This document shows, in pieces, positions 1-6,466 of a stretch of 7,301 nucleotides of DNA. The notes beneath the pieces were generated by a model, which had not been told where the DNA came from, searched no databases, and worked only from the letters and a program-made list of their open reading frames with translations. Location of the stretch: the NCBI GenBank assembly GCA_943325485.2, contig CALPPP020000058.1, positions 1 to 7,301 of the forward strand, written 5' to 3'. Made by a program: the position numbers and the translations under genes. Numbering within the stretch: position 1 is the first letter of the stretch; each line of letters begins with the position of its first letter. The stretch is from Rickettsia typhi. GTDB lineage: Bacteria; Pseudomonadota; Gammaproteobacteria; Burkholderiales; Burkholderiaceae_C.

Positions 1-1
1 A

Positions 2-1195
2 TAAAAAATTGACTCTGTCATTGACGGCTAAATTGTGTTTATTAGCGGCGCGAAAACGAGAGGCCTCGCGTTTTTCTTGGGCAAATGCTTTGACCACGCG
101 GATACCCGGTATGGTGTCGGCCAAAACATTGGTCAACTCTGACCAGACACGGTCAATTTTTTCAAAACCATTGCGCAGCCTGTCACGCACATTTTGAATC
201 AACCATCCAATGAAAGGCAGGGGAAGCAAAGTGGCACACGCCAGCCAAGGATCGATGCTGAACAAAATGACCGCCGTCATCACAATCATCAGAACGTCGG
301 TTGCGAAATCCAAAAAGTGCACAGACAAGAAGATACATAAACGGTCTGTCTCACTGCCAATGCGGGTCATCAAGTCACCCGTTCTGCGCCCACCGAAATA
401 CTCTAAGGAAAGTCGCAACAAATGTTCGTAAGCGGTGGAGCGCAGATCTGCGCCTATGCGCTCAGAGGCCAGTGCCAGTACATAGGTTTTGTACCAACCC
501 AAGCCCCAAGCAATCAGCGATGCGCCCAACAAGCCTGACAAGTACAGCGTGACCAAATCCCTATCGATTTGCTGTCCATTTTGAAATGGGATCAGCACAT
601 CGTCCATCAAGGGCATGGTCAAGTAGGGTGGTACCAAGGTGGCAGCCGTCGAGGCCAAGGTCAACACAAAACCCAAAAACAATTGTCCTTTGTAGGGTTT
701 GGCAAAGCGCCACAAGCGCAGCAAGCCCCAGTTGCCTTGCAAGGGCGGGTACTCGTCTTCAAGCAAAGCGTCAGCGTGTTGCTGTGTGCTTGTGTCGTGT
801 TCTTGGGGTGATGGTGAACTCAAGCGAGCAGCGAATGCTTCTGCGAAAGCCTGTGCTTGCGCGTTGCGCCCCAATGTGAAACGCCACGTCCCCATGCTGT
901 GGGTGAGGGTGTGTAACTCTAAAGTGCCTACACCTGCGTAGTCCTTCAAAGACAGTTGCAAGTCAGCGGTCAGCGGCCATTCACGCACCAGCCACTGGGA
1001 TTGATCGTCAGGTTCTAGGGCAAAAAGCCGATCAGCACAGAGCAGAAGCAGGGAGTTTGCGAAATATAATCGGGCATCAAGGTCAACCTCTAAGCAACCC
1101 AGCACGTTGGTGAGTGCGGGAATCTTCTCTTGCACCCTAGCCCGCCAATCCTGTGACAAGCCATGCACTCCCCTCTGAAATCTGTAGTCGGTCAT
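2..1195 (-). CDS. ABC exporter, cyanophycin-locus type (partial; C-terminus beyond left edge)
   Basis: Read on the minus strand, one frame is open from ATG at 1195-1193 to the left edge, giving 398 residues without a stop. Residues 1-150 are a soluble, hydrophilic domain that I cannot assign. The ABC-exporter transmembrane domain follows, with hydrophobic helices near 170-200, 215-243 and 294-335. Family hallmarks are visible: EYFGGRRTGDLMTRIGSETD at 265-284 and a stretch resembling the exporter signature, VLADTIPGIRVVKAFAQEKR, at 357-376. The nucleotide-binding domain (Walker A, ABC signature, Walker B) would lie off the window, so ATPase capacity cannot be checked. A TAG lies in frame just upstream of the chosen ATG, so this is the first available ATG; no clear Shine-Dalgarno precedes it, and in-frame GTG codons a little downstream are alternatives. 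Known: Burkholderiales cyanophycin loci often carry such an exporter, as I recall. The substrate is unknown; a cyanophycin-related peptide, arginine or aspartate compound is inference. Inner-membrane location is expected. Confidence 0.88.
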   Translation of the reverse strand, partial: MTDYRFQRGVHGLSQDWRARVQEKIPALTNVLGCLEVDLDARLYFANSLLLLCADRLFALEPDDQSQWLVREWPLTADLQLSLKDYAGVGTLELHTLTHSMGTWRFTLGRNAQAQAFAEAFAARLSSPSPQEHDTSTQQHADALLEDEYPPLQGNWGLLRLWRFAKPYKGQLFLGFVLTLASTAATLVPPYLTMPLMDDVLIPFQNGQQIDRDLVTLYLSGLLGASLIAWGLGWYKTYVLALASERIGADLRSTAYEHLLRLSLEYFGGRRTGDLMTRIGSETDRLCIFLSVHFLDFATDVLMIVMTAVILFSIDPWLACATLLPLPFIGWLIQNVRDRLRNGFEKIDRVWSELTNVLADTIPGIRVVKAFAQEKREASRFRAANKHNLAVNDRVNFL

Positions 1196-1240
1196 CCGAT
1201 TTTCTATAAATAAACGCTAAATTATTACAAGGTCTCGATT
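1196..1240. promoter_or_regulatory. Divergent promoter region between ABC exporter and cphA' operon
   Basis: This 45-bp AT-rich gap separates two divergent start codons, so promoters for both directions must sit in or overlap it. For the minus strand, TTGTAA (1230-1225) and TATAGA (1208-1203) are spaced 16 bp apart and resemble sigma-70 -35 and -10 boxes. Their placement would start transcription almost at the ATG at 1195, giving a nearly leaderless message. For the plus strand, TATAAA at 1205-1210 is a plausible -10, but no good -35 is seen around 1181-1188, which lies inside the ABC gene. The two candidate -10 boxes share four bases. A weak Shine-Dalgarno, AAGG at 1229-1232, lies 8 nt before the cphA' ATG. 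The region is certain to be intergenic; the exact boxes are guesses from consensus matching. Confidence 0.45.
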
Positions 1241-3451
1241 ATGACATTTGACGATATTCAAATTCTTCAACAGCGTTTTTTGCGCGGCCCCAATTTTTGG
1301 ACTTACCGCTCTGCTGTTGAAGCTTGGTTGGATATTGGTGAATTAGAAAAATTTCCCTCTAATACCATCCCAGGTTTTGTCGATCGATTGATTGAATGGT
1401 TGCCCAGCCTGCACCAACACCATTGCAGTGTTGGCGAGGTGGGTGGTTTTGTGTGGCGCTTGCGCGATGGTACTTGGCCAGCCCACATCATTGAACATGT
1501 GGCCATCGAGTTACAAACCTTGGCAGGTATGCAGGTGAGTTTTGGCAAAGCACGTGAAACCAGTACCAGCGGCGTCTACAAGGTGGTGTTCAGAGCCAGG
1601 CAAGAAGAAATCGGTATGGAAAGTTTGGTTGACGCTCGCAATTTGGTCATGGCGGCTATCAACAACAAGCCTTTCGATGCCAAGGCCACAGTTAAAAAAC
1701 TCAAAGACATGGTAGACCGCTTGTGTTTGGGGCCCAGCACCGCTTGCATCGTGGACGCTGCCACCGAGCGACGCATTCCCTCTATTCGATTAACCACGGG
1801 CAATTTGGTGCAACTGGGCTATGGCTCGCGTCAGCGGCGTATCTGGACAGCGGAAACGGACAAAACCAGTGCCATTGCAGAACATATTTCCAGCGACAAA
1901 GACCTGACCAAGCGTTTACTCACACAGTGTGGTGTGCCTGTACCCAAAGGCCGTACGGTGACTACAGCAGACGAGGCGTGGTCGGTGGCGCAAGACATCG
2001 GTTTGCCCGTTGTGCTCAAACCGATTGATGCCAACCATGGCCGTGGCGTGTCCCTCGATTTGAAAACCCAAGCCGAAGTTCATGCTGCTTTTGATATTGC
2101 TTTGCGCGAAGAAGAAAACAACGAGGTGATCGTTGAGCAATTCATTGTGGGTGAAGAGCATCGCTTGCTGGTGGTGGGCGATAAAGTGGTGGCAGCTTCG
2201 CGCGGCGAAACGGTGCAAATTGTGGGTGACGGTGTTTCTACTGTGGAACAGCTCATCGATTCTCAAGTCAACACCGATCCACGGCGTGGCTTGGAAGAAG
2301 AATTTCCTTTAGAAAAAATTATTTTGTCAGAGCAAGGCAATATTGTTTTGGAAATTCAAAAACAAGGCTTTGAAGTGCACAGCGTGCCCGACAAGGGTAA
2401 GGTCATCATTGTTCAGCGCACTGGCAATATGGCCAACGATGTCACTGACGATGTTCACCCCCAAGTGGCCGATATGGCCATTCTTGCCGCCAAAGTGGTG
2501 GGCTTAGATATCGCTGGCATCGATTTTGTCACCCCAGACGTGTCTCGGCCTTTGCAAGAGGTCCATGGCGCTGTGGTCGAGGTCAATGCTGGCCCAGGCC
2601 TGTTGATGCATTTAAAGCCCGTGCTTGGAAAACCAAGGCCAGTGGGCCAAGCCATTGTTGACCAGTTGTTTGAATCCTCAGACTCTGGGCGCATCCCCAT
2701 CGTGGGCGTCATGGGCAGCCACCAAACCACCGAACTCTCCAAAATCATTGCTTGGCTGCTCGAACTCAGCGGCAAACACACAGGCTTGGCGTGTGCAGAT
2801 GGTCTGTATTTAGACCAACGACGTGTGGTCAGCAAAGATGCCCGTACTTTTGAATTAGGTCAGCGCTTGCTCATTAACCGCGTTTTGGATGCTGCTGTTT
2901 TTGAAAGTTCTGGCATGCAATTGATGGACGAAGGTTTGGCCTACGACCGATGCTTGGTTGGTGTGGTCACAGGTGTGCCGGAACCTGTCGGACTTGAAGT
3001 TCACGATATACGTACACCTGAACAAATGCGAAACGTTATGCGCAACCAAGTGGATGTGGTGTTGCCAGAGGGTGTGGCTGTCCTGAATGCTTGCGACGAG
3101 GTAGCCGTATCGTTTGAGGAACTCAGCGATGGTGATGTGTTCTTCTACAGTCATGAAAACAACAACCCTGTCATCGCAGCTGCGCGTCAAAAGTCGCAGC
3201 GCGTGGTTTTTCACCATGACCATCAAATTTTCTTTGCGCACGGTGCCAAGGAAGTCAGCATGTTGCAAACCGATGCCGAACCGATACAGTTGCTCATGCA
3301 AGAAGGCGGCATCAGCTTGTCCAGCTTGTGCGCAGCAGTCGCAGTGGCCCAAACTTTGGGTATCTCCACTGATCTCATCAGGGCTGGGTTGAAAAGCTTT
3401 TCGCAAAAAAACACCAAACTTACCGCGTCTTCAAAGGGGAGCGTTCAGTGA
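1241..3451 (+). CDS. cphA': CphA', truncated cyanophycin synthetase paralogue with a degenerate Mur-ligase domain
   Basis: This 736-residue protein is homologous to cyanophycin synthetase along its length and aligns with the downstream CphA. The N-terminal domain (1-160) opens with LRGPNFW at 14-20 and carries HIIEHVAIEL at 82-91, that is H82, E85, H86 and E90, resembling the metallopeptidase-like site described in the N domain of many CphA1 enzymes. The ATP-grasp domain (about 161-480) keeps GPSTA, KPIDANHGRGV from K260, and likely metal ligands D428, E447 and N449. Its loop before DVTDDVHP is four residues shorter than in CphA and lacks the NLSTGG motif. The Mur-like domain (about 485-725) is decayed: the P-loop GTNGKTT reads GSHQTTE at 492-498, so the lysine is gone, and ETARGG reads ESSGMQ. 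The Mur C-terminal lobe is absent. It cannot be a normal two-site synthetase. It may be CphA2-like, a primer-making hydrolase, or a partner subunit. The start is supported by position of LRGPN and by AAGG at 1229-1232. It is the first gene of the operon and overlaps cphA by 4 bp. Confidence 0.93.
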   Translation: MTFDDIQILQQRFLRGPNFWTYRSAVEAWLDIGELEKFPSNTIPGFVDRLIEWLPSLHQHHCSVGEVGGFVWRLRDGTWPAHIIEHVAIELQTLAGMQVSFGKARETSTSGVYKVVFRARQEEIGMESLVDARNLVMAAINNKPFDAKATVKKLKDMVDRLCLGPSTACIVDAATERRIPSIRLTTGNLVQLGYGSRQRRIWTAETDKTSAIAEHISSDKDLTKRLLTQCGVPVPKGRTVTTADEAWSVAQDIGLPVVLKPIDANHGRGVSLDLKTQAEVHAAFDIALREEENNEVIVEQFIVGEEHRLLVVGDKVVAASRGETVQIVGDGVSTVEQLIDSQVNTDPRRGLEEEFPLEKIILSEQGNIVLEIQKQGFEVHSVPDKGKVIIVQRTGNMANDVTDDVHPQVADMAILAAKVVGLDIAGIDFVTPDVSRPLQEVHGAVVEVNAGPGLLMHLKPVLGKPRPVGQAIVDQLFESSDSGRIPIVGVMGSHQTTELSKIIAWLLELSGKHTGLACADGLYLDQRRVVSKDARTFELGQRLLINRVLDAAVFESSGMQLMDEGLAYDRCLVGVVTGVPEPVGLEVHDIRTPEQMRNVMRNQVDVVLPEGVAVLNACDEVAVSFEELSDGDVFFYSHENNNPVIAAARQKSQRVVFHHDHQIFFAHGAKEVSMLQTDAEPIQLLMQEGGISLSSLCAAVAVAQTLGISTDLIRAGLKSFSQKNTKLTASSKGSVQ
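3434..3440 (+). promoter_or_regulatory. Ribosome binding site deciding the GTG start of cphA
   Basis: AAGGGGA lies inside the last codons of cphA', 7 nt before the GTG at 3448-3450. It is the strongest Shine-Dalgarno match in the window and settles a non-ATG start. The GTG shares bases with the cphA' stop TGA at 3449-3451, so the GTGA overlap favours coupled translation of the two synthetase subunits. Confidence 0.75.
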
Positions 3452-6045
3452 TAGAAGTCACACGTACGCGGGCCTTGCGCGGCCCCAACCTCTGGTCTAA
3501 ACATACCTCTGTTGAAGCCTTGGTTCAATGCGATAACCAACACAGTATCGATGTGCGAATCAGCGCGCCCGATTTTTCCAATCGGCTCAGGCATTTGTTT
3601 CCTTCCATCTACAGCATTTACAACAGCTCTTCTGAGTCGGTCTATACCTTTGCTCATGCATTAGAAGAGGCCACGCTTTCTTTGCAAATTGAAGCGGGTT
3701 GCCCTGTGACCTTTAGCCGCACCACGGCCACACCTAAAGAAGGCTTGTACCAAGTGGTGGTGCAGTACACGGTGGAGCAGGTGGGACGCTTGGCGATTGG
3801 CTATGCCCAGGAGTTGTTGCAAGCTGCATTGAACAACACCGATTTTTCTCTCGCCAAAGCCATTGCCACCTTGCGCGAAGTTGATGAAGATTTGCGCTTG
3901 GGCCCATCCACAGCATCCATTGTGAATGCAGGCTTGAACAGAAATATTCCCTTTATCCGTTTGACAGAAGGCAGCTTGGTGCAACTTGGCTGGGGCAGCA
4001 AACAGCGACGCATTCAAGCCGCTGAAACTGATGCCAGCAGCGCTATTGCCGAATCTATTGCGCAAGACAAAGAGTTGACCAAAAAGCTGTTCAGGATGGC
4101 TGGCTTGCCGGTTCCTGAAGGACGTCCTGTGAAAGATGTGGACGACGCTTGGGCGGTTGCCCAAGAAATTGGTCTTCCCGTGGTGGTGAAACCGCAAGAT
4201 GGCAATCAAGGAAAGGGTGTTGCCGTCAATGTCAAAACCCGTGCTGAACTTGAAGCTGCCTACAACATTGCTTTGCGTTACCGTGAAGACATCATGGTCG
4301 AGCGGTATTTGCCAGGCAGCGATTACCGAATGCTTGTGATTGGTGACAAATTGATTGCGGCAGCTCGGCGTGAGCCCGCACTTGTTGTCGGAGACGGCAA
4401 ACACACTGTTCGTCAGTTGGTCGACATCGTTAACGCAGACCCCTTGCGAGGAGAAGGACACTCTTACCCATTAACGCGTATCCGTATCGATGAAGTTGCC
4501 TTGGCTTGCTTGCAAGAACAAAACCTGGATGAAAGCAGTGTTCCGCCAAAAGGCATGCGCGTCATCATGCGCAACAACGCCAATTTGTCTACGGGTGGTT
4601 CTGCGACCGATGTCACTGATGATGTACACCCTGAAGTGGCTGCCAGTGCCGTCTTGGCTGCTCAAATGGTGGGCTTGGATATTTGCGGTGTGGACATTGT
4701 TTGTGAAACCATTTTGCGTCCCCTTGAGGAGCAAAACGGCGGCATCATCGAAGTCAATGCCGCACCCGGACTGCGTATGCACTTAAGCCCCTCGTTTGGC
4801 AAGGGACGCGATGTTGGTAAAGCCGTGATCGAGCAGATGTTCCCTGATGGTGAAAACGGGCGTATCCCAGTGGTTGCCGTGACGGGAACCAATGGAAAAA
4901 CCACTACTGTGCGTTTGATTTCCCACTTGCTTGCCTCCAGTGGTCTTCGCATGGGCATTGCCAACACCGATGGTGTGTATGCCAATGGCTACCAATTCGA
5001 TTCAGGCGACTGTGCCGGCCCGCAAAGTGCGTTGCGCGTCTTGATGCACCCCAATGTCGATGCTGCAGTACTAGAAACTGCACGTGGCGGAATTTTGCGT
5101 GAGGGCTTGGCGTTTGACCGCTGCCAAGTCGCTGTCGTGACCAATATTGGCAGTGGTGACCATCTTGGGTTGAACTACATCTCTACCGTGGAAGATTTGG
5201 CTGTCCTCAAGCGCGTGATCGTGCGCAATGTGGATCCATCTGGGATGGCGGTTTTGAACGCAGAGGACCCTTTGGTTGTGGCCATGGCAGCCAAGTGCCC
5301 CAGCGCAGTCACCTTTTTTGCCTATGACGCCAAGTCGCCTGCACTGGCGACACATCGCGCACAGGGCAAACGCGTACTGTTTGTCGATGGCGACCACATC
5401 GTCGCAGCCGAGGGTAAATTTGAAATGCATATCCCCTTGGCGCAAGTCCCCATTACCCACAACGGCGCATTGCGTTTCCAAGTCGCCAATGTCATGGCGG
5501 CCATTGCAGCTGGCTGGGCCTTAAAGCTGAACTGGGAAGGCATGTGTGAAGCGCTGAGTCATTTTGTCAGTGATGCCCAAAGCGTTCCTGGTCGCTTCAA
5601 TGTCTTTGACTACAAGCAAGCCAAAGTGATTGTTGATTTTGGACATAACGCCGATGCCGTGAAAGCCATTGCAGAGGCTATCAATGTTTTTCCTGCCAAT
5701 CGCCGCAGTGTGGTGATATGCGGAACGGGCGACAGGCGAGATGAAGATTTGCGCGCACTGACCCGCAATATTGGTCACGCATTTGACGATGTCATTCTGT
5801 TTGAAGACGCTTGTCAGCGTGGGCGCTCTGATGGCGAAGTCATTGCTTTGTTGCGCGAGGGTTTGCAAGGCGCTACCCGGGTACAAACCATTGAGGACGT
5901 CTACGGTGAATTCAAAGCCATAGATCGCGCATTGGAAAAACTCCAAGCTGGCGATGTTTGTCTCATTCTGATCGATCAAATCCAAGAGTCGATGGCGCAT
6001 GTGCAAATGCGTATGAATGAAGTCCCCATTCCCGCCAAGGCCTAA
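3448..6045 (+). CDS. cphA: Cyanophycin synthetase CphA
   Basis: This 865-residue protein is close to the usual length of CphA1. It polymerises L-Asp and L-Arg, with ATP, into multi-L-arginyl-poly-L-aspartate in the cytoplasm. The N domain (1-150) begins with LRGPNLW at 10-16. The ATP-grasp domain (about 151-468), which adds Asp to the backbone, has KPQDGNQGKGV from K248, the NLSTGG loop at 379-384, and probable metal ligands D416, E435 and N437. The Mur-ligase-like domain (about 472-710), which attaches Arg, has an intact P-loop GTNGKTT at 480-486, ETARGGI at 543-549, GDHLG at 570-574 and HN..N (H671, N672, N681). The Mur C-terminal lobe (about 715-865) has DFGHN at 730-734 and GTGDRRDE at 759-766. 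Both ligase sites look functional. Oddly, the N-domain motif HxxEH...E is HALEEATLS at 70-78, so the second His and the downstream Glu are replaced and any primer-generating hydrolase is probably lost. The GTG start is set by AAGGGGA at 3434-3440 and overlaps the cphA' stop. Confidence 0.97.
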   Translation: MIEVTRTRALRGPNLWSKHTSVEALVQCDNQHSIDVRISAPDFSNRLRHLFPSIYSIYNSSSESVYTFAHALEEATLSLQIEAGCPVTFSRTTATPKEGLYQVVVQYTVEQVGRLAIGYAQELLQAALNNTDFSLAKAIATLREVDEDLRLGPSTASIVNAGLNRNIPFIRLTEGSLVQLGWGSKQRRIQAAETDASSAIAESIAQDKELTKKLFRMAGLPVPEGRPVKDVDDAWAVAQEIGLPVVVKPQDGNQGKGVAVNVKTRAELEAAYNIALRYREDIMVERYLPGSDYRMLVIGDKLIAAARREPALVVGDGKHTVRQLVDIVNADPLRGEGHSYPLTRIRIDEVALACLQEQNLDESSVPPKGMRVIMRNNANLSTGGSATDVTDDVHPEVAASAVLAAQMVGLDICGVDIVCETILRPLEEQNGGIIEVNAAPGLRMHLSPSFGKGRDVGKAVIEQMFPDGENGRIPVVAVTGTNGKTTTVRLISHLLASSGLRMGIANTDGVYANGYQFDSGDCAGPQSALRVLMHPNVDAAVLETARGGILREGLAFDRCQVAVVTNIGSGDHLGLNYISTVEDLAVLKRVIVRNVDPSGMAVLNAEDPLVVAMAAKCPSAVTFFAYDAKSPALATHRAQGKRVLFVDGDHIVAAEGKFEMHIPLAQVPITHNGALRFQVANVMAAIAAGWALKLNWEGMCEALSHFVSDAQSVPGRFNVFDYKQAKVIVDFGHNADAVKAIAEAINVFPANRRSVVICGTGDRRDEDLRALTRNIGHAFDDVILFEDACQRGRSDGEVIALLREGLQGATRVQTIEDVYGEFKAIDRALEKLQAGDVCLILIDQIQESMAHVQMRMNEVPIPAKA

Positions 6046-6055
6046 TGCTGACTTC

Positions 6056-6466
6056 ATGCCAAGCCAACTTTGTCTATGGAAGCGGTTGTGTGTTGCAACT
6101 GGCTTGTTGTTGTCGCTAGCGGCAAGCCATGCATCCGATCAGCCCACCCGCATGCAGTGCCAGCTTTTTGCAGGCGGTGAGGACTATCAATTTGTTTTTG
6201 CGCCCACCCCCGACCCCTATCAAGCCAATCCCATCGACTTAGAACGCTTCAGGTTCAAGGGTGTCGTGAGCCTAAGAGACAATCAAATCGAGTACATCAA
6301 AATCACTGTCGCTTACCGCTCTTCACAGCAAGCCCTCATTCTTCAGCAAGCCACCTATTTGCCACCATTTGCAAAGAACAAAAGTTTGACTGGCAGGCAG
6401 CAGATTTACTCCCCCGATTTGGGACGCGAACTCAGCTATGACTGCACTGTGGTGGACTCACCATGA
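6056..6466 (+). CDS. Small predicted periplasmic protein, function unknown
   Basis: I do not recognise this 136-residue protein. The frame extends further upstream to an ATG at 6017 inside cphA, but starting at 6056 gives a clean Sec signal peptide: basic n-region to about residue 11, hydrophobic CVATGLLLSLA at 12-22, and a likely cut after ASHA at residue 26 or close by. No lipobox is seen. The mature part is about 110 residues, mixed polar and beta-prone, with only two cysteines, C35 and C130, near its two ends; one disulphide joining the ends is plausible in the periplasm. It starts 10 nt after the cphA stop with no clear Shine-Dalgarno of its own, so re-initiation after cphA is likely. 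Its stop overlaps the capA-like start (ATGA). That double coupling ties it to CphA and the CapA homologue; a role as partner of the latter is inference. Confidence 0.78.
   Translation: MPSQLCLWKRLCVATGLLLSLAASHASDQPTRMQCQLFAGGEDYQFVFAPTPDPYQANPIDLERFRFKGVVSLRDNQIEYIKITVAYRSSQQALILQQATYLPPFAKNKSLTGRQQIYSPDLGRELSYDCTVVDSP

Noticed and set aside
9..941. Several plus-strand open frames of about 60-97 codons
   Set aside because: They lie opposite the continuous minus-strand ABC exporter frame, whose translation shows clear family motifs; their own translations have no recognisable features.
2855..3406. Minus-strand open frame of 183 codons opposite the 3' part of cphA'
   Set aside because: Antisense to a frame that aligns with CphA throughout; no ribosome site or protein motif supports it.
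1241..3451. CphA' as a frameshifted or decaying pseudogene
   Set aside because: The frame is intact to a stop that overlaps the cphA start, the N and ATP-grasp domains keep key residues, and losses are confined to defined sites, which fits specialisation better than decay.
3661..4461. Minus-strand open frame of 266 codons inside cphA
   Set aside because: It is long, but it is antisense to the well-conserved ATP-grasp part of CphA and its translation resembles no protein; it reflects codon bias on the opposite strand.
6017..6055. Upstream ATG at 6017 as the start of the small exported protein
   Set aside because: It would add 13 Pro-rich residues before the signal peptide, lie inside cphA and has no Shine-Dalgarno; ATG at 6056 gives a normal signal peptide.
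6046..6055. Possible terminator between cphA and the next gene
   Set aside because: Only 10 nt separate the genes and no hairpin with a T-run is visible.
5521..6057. Minus-strand open frame of 178 codons opposite the 3' end of cphA
   Set aside because: It mirrors the conserved Mur C-terminal lobe of CphA and shows no motif of its own.
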